A stretch of DNA of 19,091 bases from JBFYTX01 sp963739515 (GCA_963739515.1 CAVUAO010000004.1:1-19091); one strand, 5' to 3'. Positions 10,698 to 17,175 are shown, counted from the first letter of the stretch. Translations and numbers: made by a program. The notes: a model not told the origin generated them from the letters alone.

Positions 10698-11222
10698 TTA
10701 TTTCTTGGCTTTTGCTTTAGCTTTAGACGCTGTCCTGGCTTTAGCCGCCGGTTTTGCCTTAGCTTTAGCCGCCGGCTTCGCTTTCGCGCCCGGAATTGCC
10801 GCCCCGGGTGGCGGCGGCAGGTTACTGTGATATTTTCGCGTCAGCATTATCTCCAGGAAGATAACGGGCTTAGGCAATTTCTTAAAGTAAAGCGGCCCGT
10901 GCGGCAGTCCTTTGGGGAGGGGGACGATGGCCGGGGAATCGATGATATGCCTTTCCTCTTCCTTGCCCAGGCAAAGCTCGATTTCCGCCCCGCCGAAATC
11001 CCGGACGTCTTTCGGGTTCGTCCCCAGGAAACAGAGTATCTGCATGAAATCGTCATGATAATGCGATTCCTTGAGGACGTATTCCGGCTTATAGAAAACG
11101 TGGTGCGTCAAAATGCAGTCGGCGTCCATCTCGTCACCGCTGGCGGAAAGGCCTTCCATCTGGTGGTGTTTTTTAAAGGCGTTCCTCAAGATGTGCTTGC
11201 CGTATTTTGTTTTGTCTGCCAT
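10698..11222 (-). CDS. Cupin-fold protein with a Lys/Ala-rich C-terminal tail
   Basis: A 174-residue protein. Residues 1-130 form a single cupin-like beta barrel related to the two upstream cupins. They share the frame KYGKxI, LCFxGxNPxD, DFG and FLEIxLTR with the 154-aa protein. Metal-ligand candidates are His54 and His56 (SHYHDD) and His108 (LPKGLPHG). The usual Glu ligand aligns with Gln61 with one extra residue, so the metal site may be altered. After a proline run (135-138) comes a tail of Lys-Ala repeats (145-174) encoded partly by a 24-bp tandem DNA repeat. The start is the ATG at 11222 with AAGGAG 6 nt upstream; a more distal ATG at 11237 is less well placed. It is the last gene of the operon. 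The substrate is unknown. Confidence 0.85.
   Translation of the reverse strand: MADKTKYGKHILRNAFKKHHQMEGLSASGDEMDADCILTHHVFYKPEYVLKESHYHDDFMQILCFLGTNPKDVRDFGGAEIELCLGKEEERHIIDSPAIVPLPKGLPHGPLYFKKLPKPVIFLEIMLTRKYHSNLPPPPGAAIPGAKAKPAAKAKAKPAAKARTASKAKAKAKK
10740..10787 (-). repeat. Two 24-bp tandem repeats inside the cupin tail
   Basis: Positions 10740-10763 and 10764-10787 differ at only a few, mostly synonymous, positions and encode two copies of an eight-residue Lys-Ala-Pro unit. Such in-frame repeats can change copy number by slippage, so tail length may vary between strains. Confidence 0.6.
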
Positions 11223-11246
11223 GGCTCGCTCCTTCAAAGTTTATAG

Positions 11247-11735
11247 TTAGACGAACTCTTCGTCGCCCGACGACCTCGTATAGTCGGTGCCGTTGCCGGC
11301 CGTCCAGAAGAAAATGGGGTAATCGATTCTTTTCAGGGTCAGCGGCAGGTGCTTCATGCCCCGCGGGACGTAAATCAGGCAGCTTTTAGTGATGGTGAAT
11401 TTCTCGTCTTCGAGCCATAAATCCAGCTCGCCGCCGAGCTCGTTCGGTTTATCCGGCACCGTGCCGACGAACCCCAGCGTCTCGTCGAAGTTATGCGTAT
11501 GGGCAATCTCGATATCGAGGGGCTCGACGCCGTGCTTTTTCCAGAGCCAGACGCAGTTGGTATAAAAAGCCCCCTCGGCGATTCGGTTGTCCAGGGCGAA
11601 CAGCCACGTGCCGTCGAAGTAGTTGCCTTTGGCCCGCGCTTCCACCAGACGCTTGGGCTGCGGGAAGGGTTTATCCCCCGGCTTCGGTTTGGGCGGTTCG
11701 TAGACGATGTATTTGCTGTACTTGGACTTGGCCAA
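11247..11735 (-). CDS. Cupin-fold protein, putative metal-binding
   Basis: A 162-residue protein with a proline/lysine-rich N-terminal segment (about 13-30) and a cupin core. The first cupin motif reads HTHNFDE with His79, His81 and Glu85; the second reads PRGMKH with His129, giving a complete 3-His/1-Glu metal site. Unlike its two neighbours it has no basic C-terminal tail and ends in acidic residues. The start is a TTG at 11735: AAGGAG (11743-11748) lies 7 nt upstream, and the frame then reads AKSKYSKYIV, parallel to MADKTKYGKHI and MATPTKYGKCI in the other two. It begins 12 nt after the upstream cupin and lies 24 nt before the next one. An oxygenase, decarboxylase or isomerase role would fit the fold, but the substrate cannot be told. 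Confidence 0.85.
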   Translation of the reverse strand: MAKSKYSKYIVYEPPKPKPGDKPFPQPKRLVEARAKGNYFDGTWLFALDNRIAEGAFYTNCVWLWKKHGVEPLDIEIAHTHNFDETLGFVGTVPDKPNELGGELDLWLEDEKFTITKSCLIYVPRGMKHLPLTLKRIDYPIFFWTAGNGTDYTRSSGDEEFV

Positions 11736-11747
11736 TTCACTTCTCCT

Positions 11748-12212
11748 TTATTTTTTCTTTTGGGTCGGCTTGGACGACTTCCGAGCGGTATCTGCCGGTG
11801 GCTTCCTTCGCCGGCCGCCCGACTTCCAGATGCGGGTCAGCGATATCTCTAGAAAAACCAGGGGCTTTTCGACTTTTTTGAAAACGATAGGGCAGTGCTT
11901 CACCCCGCCCGGTATGGAGACCACCGCCGGCTCGGTGATAAGGTGTTTTTCGCCGCCCAGGGTGAATTCTATCTTCGCCCCGAAATCGGTAATATCTTCC
12001 GGGTTCCCGCCGATAAAGCAGAGCATCTCCGGAAATTTATGGGCGTGGGGGAAATCGAAGGACATGGGCTTGGCGATGCAGTGATAGCCTATCGAGCAGT
12101 CCGCGTCGAGCTCCCCGTCGTGCGCCACGATGGACTTGCCGCCGTAATACGGTATTTTCTTGATGAGGTCTTTGGTGTGGATGCATTTTCCGTATTTAGT
12201 GGGGGTCGCCAT
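11748..12212 (-). CDS. Cupin-fold protein with a basic C-terminal tail
   Basis: A 154-residue single-domain cupin. Motif 1 is HAHKFPEMLCFIGG with His56, His58 and Glu62; motif 2 is PGGVKH with His106, so the metal ligands look complete. It is the closest paralogue of the 174-residue cupin downstream (shared DADC, LCFxGxNPxD, DFGAxIE and FLEISLTR). After residue 129 it has a basic tail rich in Arg, Lys, Ser and Pro that ends in KKK. The ATG at 12212 is preceded by GAGG at 9 nt. It starts 14 nt after the NTF2-like gene, so co-transcription is likely. The biochemical function is unknown. Confidence 0.86.
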   Translation of the reverse strand: MATPTKYGKCIHTKDLIKKIPYYGGKSIVAHDGELDADCSIGYHCIAKPMSFDFPHAHKFPEMLCFIGGNPEDITDFGAKIEFTLGGEKHLITEPAVVSIPGGVKHCPIVFKKVEKPLVFLEISLTRIWKSGGRRRKPPADTARKSSKPTQKKK

Positions 12213-12226
12213 ATTGTCCGTCCTCT

Positions 12227-12973
12227 CTATTTCTTCTTCGACTTCGGTTTAGCTTTCGATTTCGGCGCCGCCTTGGCTTTCGCTTTGGCCGCGGCGATGA
12301 GTTTGGCGTTCTTGGCCTTCTCCGAGGTCGCTTTGCCGCTGACCGGGTGGTCATAATGGAAGGGGAAGATATAGCCGGACACGAAGCGGGGGTCGAACTC
12401 CTCGGGGGCGATATCGGGAATAGGTCCCTTGAAGTTCTTAATGGCGTTGACGAAATTCTCCACCGGTATCCACTGGTCGCCCGGTATCCTGATATTCAGC
12501 GGGATAATCCAGTCTATTTTCAGGAACTTCCAGACGCCGTTTTGCTTGATATATTCGACTTCGTAAAGCCCGCCGACAATCGAGCAGTTGAATTTTCCCG
12601 GTTCGTCCGCCCGGGGAATGGCCACCCCGCCGAAGGAATACCACCGCCCTTTGGCCCGCTGGCCGTCCGGCGTGACATCCACCACCCCGGCGATGGGCAT
12701 GACCTGGTGTAAAAAGCCGGGCGGCGGTTCCGGCCTGTCCGACCCCACCCCGAAGTATTTTTTCACGCCTTCCTTGCCCAGCCAGGTCCCTTCCAGCCAG
12801 TGCAGCCGCACCTCGGGATGGTCGGCAAAGCAATCGTAAATTTCATCGCGCATCATGTGCATGACGTAATAGCTATAGACGCGCTGCAGCCGCTTCACCT
12901 CGTTGATATCGTCCAGAATGCCGACCTTTTTTTCCAGGGCTTTCAATCGGGCTTCCATTTCTTTAGCGGTCAT
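12227..12973 (-). CDS. NTF2/SnoaL-like protein with a Lys-rich C-terminal tail
   Basis: A 248-residue protein. Residues 1-35 form a helical, probably coiled-coil start (EMEARLKALEKKVGILDDINE). Residues 36-160 look like a SnoaL_4/NTF2-like cone-shaped barrel, with the usual LQRVYSYYV opening, the EGTWLGKEGVKKYF helix and YEVEYIKQNGVWKFLKIDW strands. Residues 160-212 are an extension rich in Pro and aromatic residues, and 213-248 are a Lys/Ala/Ser tail ending PKSKKK. Members of this fold bind or transform small hydrophobic molecules; no catalytic set can be assigned here. AGGAG lies 6 nt before the ATG at 12973. It is the first gene of the operon that continues into three cupins. Confidence 0.85.
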   Translation of the reverse strand: MTAKEMEARLKALEKKVGILDDINEVKRLQRVYSYYVMHMMRDEIYDCFADHPEVRLHWLEGTWLGKEGVKKYFGVGSDRPEPPPGFLHQVMPIAGVVDVTPDGQRAKGRWYSFGGVAIPRADEPGKFNCSIVGGLYEVEYIKQNGVWKFLKIDWIIPLNIRIPGDQWIPVENFVNAIKNFKGPIPDIAPEEFDPRFVSGYIFPFHYDHPVSGKATSEKAKNAKLIAAAKAKAKAAPKSKAKPKSKKK

Positions 12974-13013
12974 CCGAATCTCCTTTTTATTTTGATTGAG
13001 GAAATTATTTAAC

Positions 13014-13043
13014 TGATTTTACTCCAAATTGCGGGAGAGAAAC
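13014..13043 (-). promoter_or_regulatory. Possible promoter of the NTF2/cupin operon
   Basis: On the minus strand TTGTTT and TAAAAT are separated by 18 nt in the 127-bp gap between the OmpR-type gene and the NTF2-like gene, just downstream of the preceding operon's terminator. The operon needs its own promoter because of that terminator. The hexamers are only partial matches. Confidence 0.3.
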
Positions 13044-13045
13044 AA

Positions 13046-13080
13046 ATAAAAAAAGGGGAGCCTTTAAGGCTCCCCTCCGT
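13046..13080 (-). terminator. Strong intrinsic terminator of the two-component operon
   Basis: GGGGAGCC (13055-13062) pairs perfectly with GGCTCCCC (13068-13075) around a short loop. On the minus strand the hairpin is followed by a run of Ts (complement of 13048-13054). It ends transcription 26 nt past the OmpR-type regulator and isolates the cupin operon. Confidence 0.88.
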
Positions 13081-13100
13081 TTTCGCGAAAAACGCCGGCG

Positions 13101-13796
13101 TTATTTGACCGTCGCCAGGTGATAGCCCACGCCGGGGATGGTCTGGATATACCTGGGGTTCTTGGGGTCCGGTTCCAGCTTGCGGCGCAGACGTCCCACA
13201 AAGACACGCAGGTATTCCTTCTCCGAAGAGTATTCGTTGCCCCAGACGCTCTGTAAAAGCATGCTGTGGGTCAGGACTTTATCCGAGTTAACCGCCAGGT
13301 GCTGCAGCATGGCGTACTCGGTAGGGGTCAGCGTTACCTCCCGGCCGGCCATGGTGACGCGCCTCTTGGCGAAATTAATCTCCAGGTTATCGCAGACGAA
13401 ATTCGACTGGGCCGGGGCGACCGCGGGGTCGCCGCGATGGCGGAAGGCCGTCTTGATCCTGGCCATCAGCTCGGCGATGCCGAACGGTTTGGTCAGGTAA
13501 TCGTCCGCGCCCAGTTCCAGGCATTTGACCTTGTCTTTCTCATCGCCGCGGGCGCTGAGTATAATAATAGGTACGCTCGACCATTCCCGGATGCGGCGGC
13601 AGACTTCCACCCCGTCGATTTTGGGCATCATCAGGTCGAGGATAATGAGGTCGACGAATTCGTTCTGGACGGCTTCCAGGGACTCCTCGCCGTTGGTAGC
13701 GGTGACGACCTCGTAGCCGCGCGCCTTGAGGTTGGTGCTCAGCAGCCTGAGAATCGCCGGGTCGTCGTCAACAATCAGGATACGTTTTTTGTCCAT
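13101..13796 (-). CDS. OmpR/PhoB-family response regulator
   Basis: A 231-residue DNA-binding response regulator. The receiver domain (1-120) has the acidic residues Asp10-Asp12, phosphoacceptor Asp54 (LIILDLMMP), Ser81 and Lys103 (LTKPFG), all intact. The winged-helix domain (about 130-230) has the usual LTPTEYAMLQHL, SVWGNEY and VFVGRLRRKLEPDP...IQTIPGVGYH pattern, with overall similarity to KdpE-like regulators. It is the likely output of the operon. It starts 15 nt after the hybrid kinase stop, with AAAGGGGGG 8 nt before the ATG, and ends at a strong terminator. Targets are unknown; no kdp genes are in the window, so a KdpE name is not justified. Confidence 0.93.
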   Translation of the reverse strand: MDKKRILIVDDDPAILRLLSTNLKARGYEVVTATNGEESLEAVQNEFVDLIILDLMMPKIDGVEVCRRIREWSSVPIIILSARGDEKDKVKCLELGADDYLTKPFGIAELMARIKTAFRHRGDPAVAPAQSNFVCDNLEINFAKRRVTMAGREVTLTPTEYAMLQHLAVNSDKVLTHSMLLQSVWGNEYSSEKEYLRVFVGRLRRKLEPDPKNPRYIQTIPGVGYHLATVK

Positions 13797-13811
13797 GGCT
13801 TTGTCCCCCCT

Positions 13812-15428
13812 TTAGTCCACCGGCAGCGTGAAGCTGAATTTAGCGCCCCTGCCTGGCTCGCTTTCCACCCAGATTTTCCCGCCGTGCGCCTCGATGATGC
13901 CCCGGCAGATGGCCAGCCCCAACCCGGTCCCTTTCCTCCGTCCGGCCTTGCGGCCTTCCCCCTGGAAGAACCGCTCGAATACTTTCTCATGCAGTTCGGC
14001 CGGAATGCCGATGCCTTCATCGGTAACGCTGACGATAACGTCTTTGCTGTCGTATTGTGCCTCGATGACAATCGACGTGTCGTCGTCGGAGAACTTGACG
14101 GCGTTCTCCACCAGGTTGGTCAGCACCTCGCCGATGCGGCTGTCATCGATGTAGACCGGCGGCAAATCATCCGGAATGCGAATATCGAGGTGATGTTTGG
14201 CCGTCAGGGTATTCAGCCTGTCTTTGTTCGTATCGATGACTTTCGCCAGCTGTTGTGGTTTTTTCCTGACCTCGAGGGCTTTGGCTTCCAGCCGCGACAT
14301 CATCAGCAAATCGTCCACTAGGCGCGAAAGCGTATCGGCGTCACGGTCTATCGACGTCAGGAAATCGCGCCGCGTTTGTTCGTCGAAAATCACGTCCGGC
14401 TGCAGCAGGCTGTTGGCCGAGCCCTTGATGACGGAAAGGGGCGTCCGCAGCTCGTGGGACACGTTGGCGAGGAACTCCGTGCGCATCATATCGAGTTCCC
14501 GGAGCGCTTTGGCGCTGGACGCTTCTTCGTAAAGCTGGGCGTTGCGCACCGCGATGGCAATTTCGCGGGCGATGCCGGTGAGCAGCTCGATGTTGTTCAC
14601 GCTGAAATACTGGGCGAAACTGGTGGTGACCCCCAGCACGCCGATGCTCTTGCCTAAAATATTCAGGGGCACCCCGGCGAAAGAGAGGTAGCCGCCGCTG
14701 CTCAGGAAGGCGAGGTCAGTCCCGGTGTATTTCCGCAGGTCCTCGATAATATCGAACTGGCCCTGCTCGAATATCTGACGGATAGTGCCGCCATCATGGT
14801 TAATTTCTTTCGGCATGGCTTCGACGTTTCTCCGGGATAGCCCGTGATATGCCTTGAGCGATAACCGTTCGTCCTCTTTAATATAGACGAAGCTGGCTTC
14901 CAGCCCGGTAAACTGGGCGACCCGCTCCAGCGCCGAATCCAGGATTTGTTGCAGGTCGAGCGATTCGGACACTACCTGGGATACGTTCAACAGGGTATTG
15001 GTGATGCGGTTGTGTTTTTCCAGCTCTTCCATGAGCTGCCGGTTTTCGATGACCAGGGCCTGTTTCTCCAGGCCGCGCTCGATGACCGATAGCAGGTTGG
15101 CGGTGTCCAGCGGTTTTTCCAGGTAGGCGAAGGCGCCGCGGTTCAGCGATTTGATGGCGTTCTGCATCGTGGAGTGGCCCGTGAGCATGATGGCGGTGAT
15201 GTCCGGATGTATTTCCAGGATTCTGGGGAGCAGTTCGGTGCCGTCGGCATCCGGCAGGGCGATATCCAGGATGGTGACGTGATAAAAACGTTTTTTGAAT
15301 AACGCCATCGCTTCGTCAGCCGAAGGCGCGATATCGACCATGTACCCCCTTTTCCCCAGGATACGCCGGATGATTTCCAGGAAATCGAGGTCGTCGTCGA
15401 CTACCAGTATGCTTTGGTTATTTTTCAT
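13812..15428 (-). CDS. Receiver-GAF-histidine kinase (hybrid, cytoplasmic)
   Basis: A 538-residue protein with domains in unusual order. A receiver comes first (1-120; acidic Asp11-Asp13, phosphoacceptor Asp55, Thr83, Lys105), then a short coiled coil (about 120-145), a GAF domain (about 150-297), a HisKA dimerisation domain with phospho-His325 (NVSHELRTP) and a HATPase_c domain. The ATPase boxes visible are Asn442 in LVENAVKFS, DEGIGI at 470-475 and KGTGLGLA at 499-506. No signal peptide or membrane helices are seen, so it probably senses a cytoplasmic ligand or redox state through GAF and is tuned by phosphorylation of its receiver. It begins 6 nt after the single-domain receiver gene and precedes the OmpR-type gene by 15 nt. 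Confidence 0.92.
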   Translation of the reverse strand: MKNNQSILVVDDDLDFLEIIRRILGKRGYMVDIAPSADEAMALFKKRFYHVTILDIALPDADGTELLPRILEIHPDITAIMLTGHSTMQNAIKSLNRGAFAYLEKPLDTANLLSVIERGLEKQALVIENRQLMEELEKHNRITNTLLNVSQVVSESLDLQQILDSALERVAQFTGLEASFVYIKEDERLSLKAYHGLSRRNVEAMPKEINHDGGTIRQIFEQGQFDIIEDLRKYTGTDLAFLSSGGYLSFAGVPLNILGKSIGVLGVTTSFAQYFSVNNIELLTGIAREIAIAVRNAQLYEEASSAKALRELDMMRTEFLANVSHELRTPLSVIKGSANSLLQPDVIFDEQTRRDFLTSIDRDADTLSRLVDDLLMMSRLEAKALEVRKKPQQLAKVIDTNKDRLNTLTAKHHLDIRIPDDLPPVYIDDSRIGEVLTNLVENAVKFSDDDTSIVIEAQYDSKDVIVSVTDEGIGIPAELHEKVFERFFQGEGRKAGRRKGTGLGLAICRGIIEAHGGKIWVESEPGRGAKFSFTLPVD

Positions 15429-15434
15429 CGGTTT

Positions 15435-15911
15435 TTACCTTAAATCACGCGCTTTTGCTGCGATTAATGTTTCATTTTCCGGCTGTCCCGGCGCGGAGGT
15501 CAGGGGGTCGGAGACATCGCCCTCGTCATCGATGACGAGAATGGGCTCGCTGGCTACCTCCGTAATAAGGTCGATGAGCTTTTCAATCTTTATCGGCTTG
15601 TGGACGATGTGGCGGGCGCCCTGGGCGCGGGCGAGCTCCAGTAGCGCGGCATCGGAATAGCCCGTCATTAAGATAATGGTCGTGTCCGGGTGCATTTCTT
15701 TCATCAGGCGGAAGGCTTCCACCCCGTTCATCTCGGGCATGACGATATCCATTAAAGCCACATCGAAACGGTGTTTTTTATATTTATCCACGGCCAGCGA
15801 ACCGTTTTCGGCGGTTTCCACGAAGAAACCATGCCGCTTTAAAATCATGGCAAATGTTTCGAGCAAATCTTCATTATCATCGACGACGAGGATTTTCGGT
15901 TCGTTACTCAT
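15435..15911 (-). CDS. Single-domain response regulator with a C-terminal receiver stub
   Basis: A 158-residue protein. Residues 1-118 form a complete receiver: acidic Asp11-Asp12, phosphoacceptor Asp55 (VALMDIVMPEMNG), Thr83 and Lys105 (VHKPIK). The last 40 residues include EPILVIDDEGDVSDPL, which looks like the first strand and acidic pocket of a second receiver that then breaks off into unrelated sequence. No DNA-binding output is present, so it probably acts as a phosphate shuttle or binding partner between the two kinases. Its ATG overlaps the end of the upstream kinase gene by 8 nt, and the hybrid kinase follows 6 nt after its stop, so translation is probably coupled. Confidence 0.9.
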   Translation of the reverse strand: MSNEPKILVVDDNEDLLETFAMILKRHGFFVETAENGSLAVDKYKKHRFDVALMDIVMPEMNGVEAFRLMKEMHPDTTIILMTGYSDAALLELARAQGARHIVHKPIKIEKLIDLITEVASEPILVIDDEGDVSDPLTSAPGQPENETLIAAKARDLR

Positions 15912-16656
15912 TGAGGGTCTTTCTCCTTTTCTCCAGCGGCAGCTTTACCGTGAAAGTCGCTCCCCGGCCGGCCCGGCTCTCCACCTCGATTTTGCCGCCG
16001 TTCTGCTCGGCGAGCCTTTTGGAAATAGCCAGCCCCAGGCCGATGCCCTTGGGCTTGGTGGTGAAGAGGGGCTCGAATATCTTTTCTAGGTTCTCGGCCG
16101 GTATGCCGCAGCCGCTGTCACGGAATTTTACCCAGAGGAAATCGGCGTCTTCCCCCGTTTCAATCGTTAGCTTTCCGCCCTTGGCGCCCATGGCCTGGAT
16201 GGCATTAGAGATGATATTGGTGAAAACGCGACTGATTTGCTCGGGGTCGGTCCGGACCGGCCGGGAATGCCCGTTCAAATTAGACTTAATCGTGACCTGC
16301 GGCGGCACGGTTATCCAGGTAAGGCTTTCGTTGATGATGTTTTTAATGTCTACCCTGACCTCCGATGGCGGCGTGATGCGGGTGAAGTCCAGCAGGTCGG
16401 TGACGATTTTATTGGCGATGTCGATTTGTTTGTCCAGGACGGCGAGGGTATTGATGTCCTCGGCGTCGTCTTTCTCCGAAAGGGACATTTTCAGAAGGTA
16501 GGCGCAGTTCCTGATCACGTTGAGGGGATTGCGGAGCTCATGCCCCACCCCCGAGGCCAGTTCGCCGACGGCAGCCAGCCTTTCGGCGCGTAGCAGTTTC
16601 TCCTGCACCTGCGCCAGCTTTTTATCCTCTTGAATTGGCGGCTGTTTATAGCTCAT
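15904..16656 (-). CDS. Sensorless histidine kinase (NtrB-like)
   Basis: A 250-residue kinase with only the catalytic core. A short N-terminal helix leads directly into HisKA with phospho-His39 in GVGHELRNPL, followed by HATPase_c with the N box Asn151 (NIISNAIQAM), Asp180 (RDSGCGI) and the glycine box GIGLGLA (204-210). The motif types resemble NtrB/PAS-associated kinases, but no PAS, GAF or membrane sensor is attached. Input must therefore come from a partner, or the core may have lost its sensor. It is the first gene of the operon. The ATG at 16656 has only a weak ribosome binding site, but the HisKA domain leaves little room for a later start. Confidence 0.9.
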   Translation of the reverse strand: MSYKQPPIQEDKKLAQVQEKLLRAERLAAVGELASGVGHELRNPLNVIRNCAYLLKMSLSEKDDAEDINTLAVLDKQIDIANKIVTDLLDFTRITPPSEVRVDIKNIINESLTWITVPPQVTIKSNLNGHSRPVRTDPEQISRVFTNIISNAIQAMGAKGGKLTIETGEDADFLWVKFRDSGCGIPAENLEKIFEPLFTTKPKGIGLGLAISKRLAEQNGGKIEVESRAGRGATFTVKLPLEKRRKTLNE

Positions 16657-16966
16657 CTGGTCTTATCGATTCTCTGGTATTAATGGCTAAAAAGAAGGCT
16701 ATGATTGGCACACTCCCACACTACTCGTACGGGTGTCACGGTCGCAATCAAGACAACCCTTATTTCATCGGGGTATTCACCCATGACCCTCACGGTCCAC
16801 TCCATCCGGTTAAATTTAGCCCTCCTGCTTTGCCCTTACGACTACATTATCCCCACATCACGTGGGTTGTTTCTATAGTGACTTATGAATGTTTCACTTG
16901 GTACGAAAGTAACATCTCCCCTTGGAAAAATTGGGGGGAAGTCTCCATTATACATAGGGGTAAACC
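16657..16966. other. Intergenic region between divergent kinase and LuxR operons, left part
   Basis: About 310 bp with no convincing gene. A plus-strand open frame (16635-16985) crosses it but has no ribosome binding site, overlaps the kinase start and has a composition rich in His, Pro, Trp and Tyr, unlike a real protein. Promoters of the kinase operon should lie here, but I see no pair of good hexamers. An imperfect C-rich/G-rich hairpin with an A-rich loop lies at about 16918-16938. Confidence 0.4.
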
Positions 16967-17056
16967 ATGGCAAAATCCAAAATAGCTACGGGCGCGCTGT
17001 TCGCCGGCTGGCAAAACATAATGAAATTTAATGATTATTTAACGTTATATTTATAA
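16967..17056 (+). CDS. Possible 29-aa small protein
   Basis: An ATG preceded by AGGGG with a 6-nt spacer opens a 29-codon frame, MAKSKIATGALFAGWQNI followed by a more AT-rich end, closing with TAA. The first half uses GC-rich codons like the surrounding genes. The peptide has a small hydrophobic centre (ATGALFAGW) but is not a clear membrane helix. It could be a small protein, a leader peptide in front of the LuxR-type gene, or the 5' remnant of a decayed gene. The good ribosome binding site is the main support; there is no homology evidence. Confidence 0.3.
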   Translation: MAKSKIATGALFAGWQNIMKFNDYLTLYL

Positions 17057-17086
17057 ATCTTTATTACTCTCTTTATATATGTAGTC

Positions 17087-17092
17087 TACAAT
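17087..17092 (+). promoter_or_regulatory. Possible -10 box upstream of the LuxR-type gene
   Basis: TACAAT within an AT-rich stretch (17030-17100), about 16 bp before the tandem decamers. No good -35 lies at the usual distance, so this is only a suggestion; an activator binding nearby could replace it. Confidence 0.25.
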
Positions 17093-17108
17093 CTTAAATG
17101 GTTGCCGC

Positions 17109-17148
17109 AGTGAGGATAAGTGAAGATAAGTGAGGATGAGTGAGGCGC
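17109..17148 (+). repeat. Four tandem decamers upstream of the LuxR-type gene
   Basis: Four consecutive 10-bp units begin AGTGAGGATA, AGTGAAGATA, AGTGAGGATG and AGTGAGGCGC. All share AGTGA at exactly 10-bp spacing, so a bound protein would meet the same bases on the same face of the helix. They lie 28-67 bp before the ATG, probably within the 5' untranslated region or the promoter. A regulatory array, perhaps for autoregulation by the LuxR-type protein, is the natural guess. Confidence 0.5.
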
Positions 17149-17175
17149 CAAAACTGGTCCGGGAAAGGTAAGCAT

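Noticed and set aside
9398..10700. tRNA-Lys as the attachment site of a genomic island
   Set aside because: No integrase, no duplicated tRNA 3' end and no phage-like genes are found nearby.
13101..13796. Naming the OmpR-type regulator kdpE
   Set aside because: Similarity is at family level; no kdpFABC or KdpD-type sensor with a Usp/KdpD domain is in the window.
13266..14321. Plus-strand open frame of 351 codons
   Set aside because: It lies antisense to the OmpR-type regulator and the end of the hybrid kinase, both with intact family motifs; the translated sequence shows no known pattern.
16635..16985. Plus-strand 116-codon frame in the divergent intergenic region
   Set aside because: No ribosome binding site, overlap with the kinase start, and an implausible composition rich in His, Pro, Trp and Tyr.
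16955..17015. Resemblance to a cyclic-di-GMP (GEMM) riboswitch (GGGTAAACC, GCAAAAT, GCTACGGGC)
   Set aside because: Short motif likeness only; the GCAAAG junction and closing helices cannot be drawn, and the same bases form a well-placed small ORF start.
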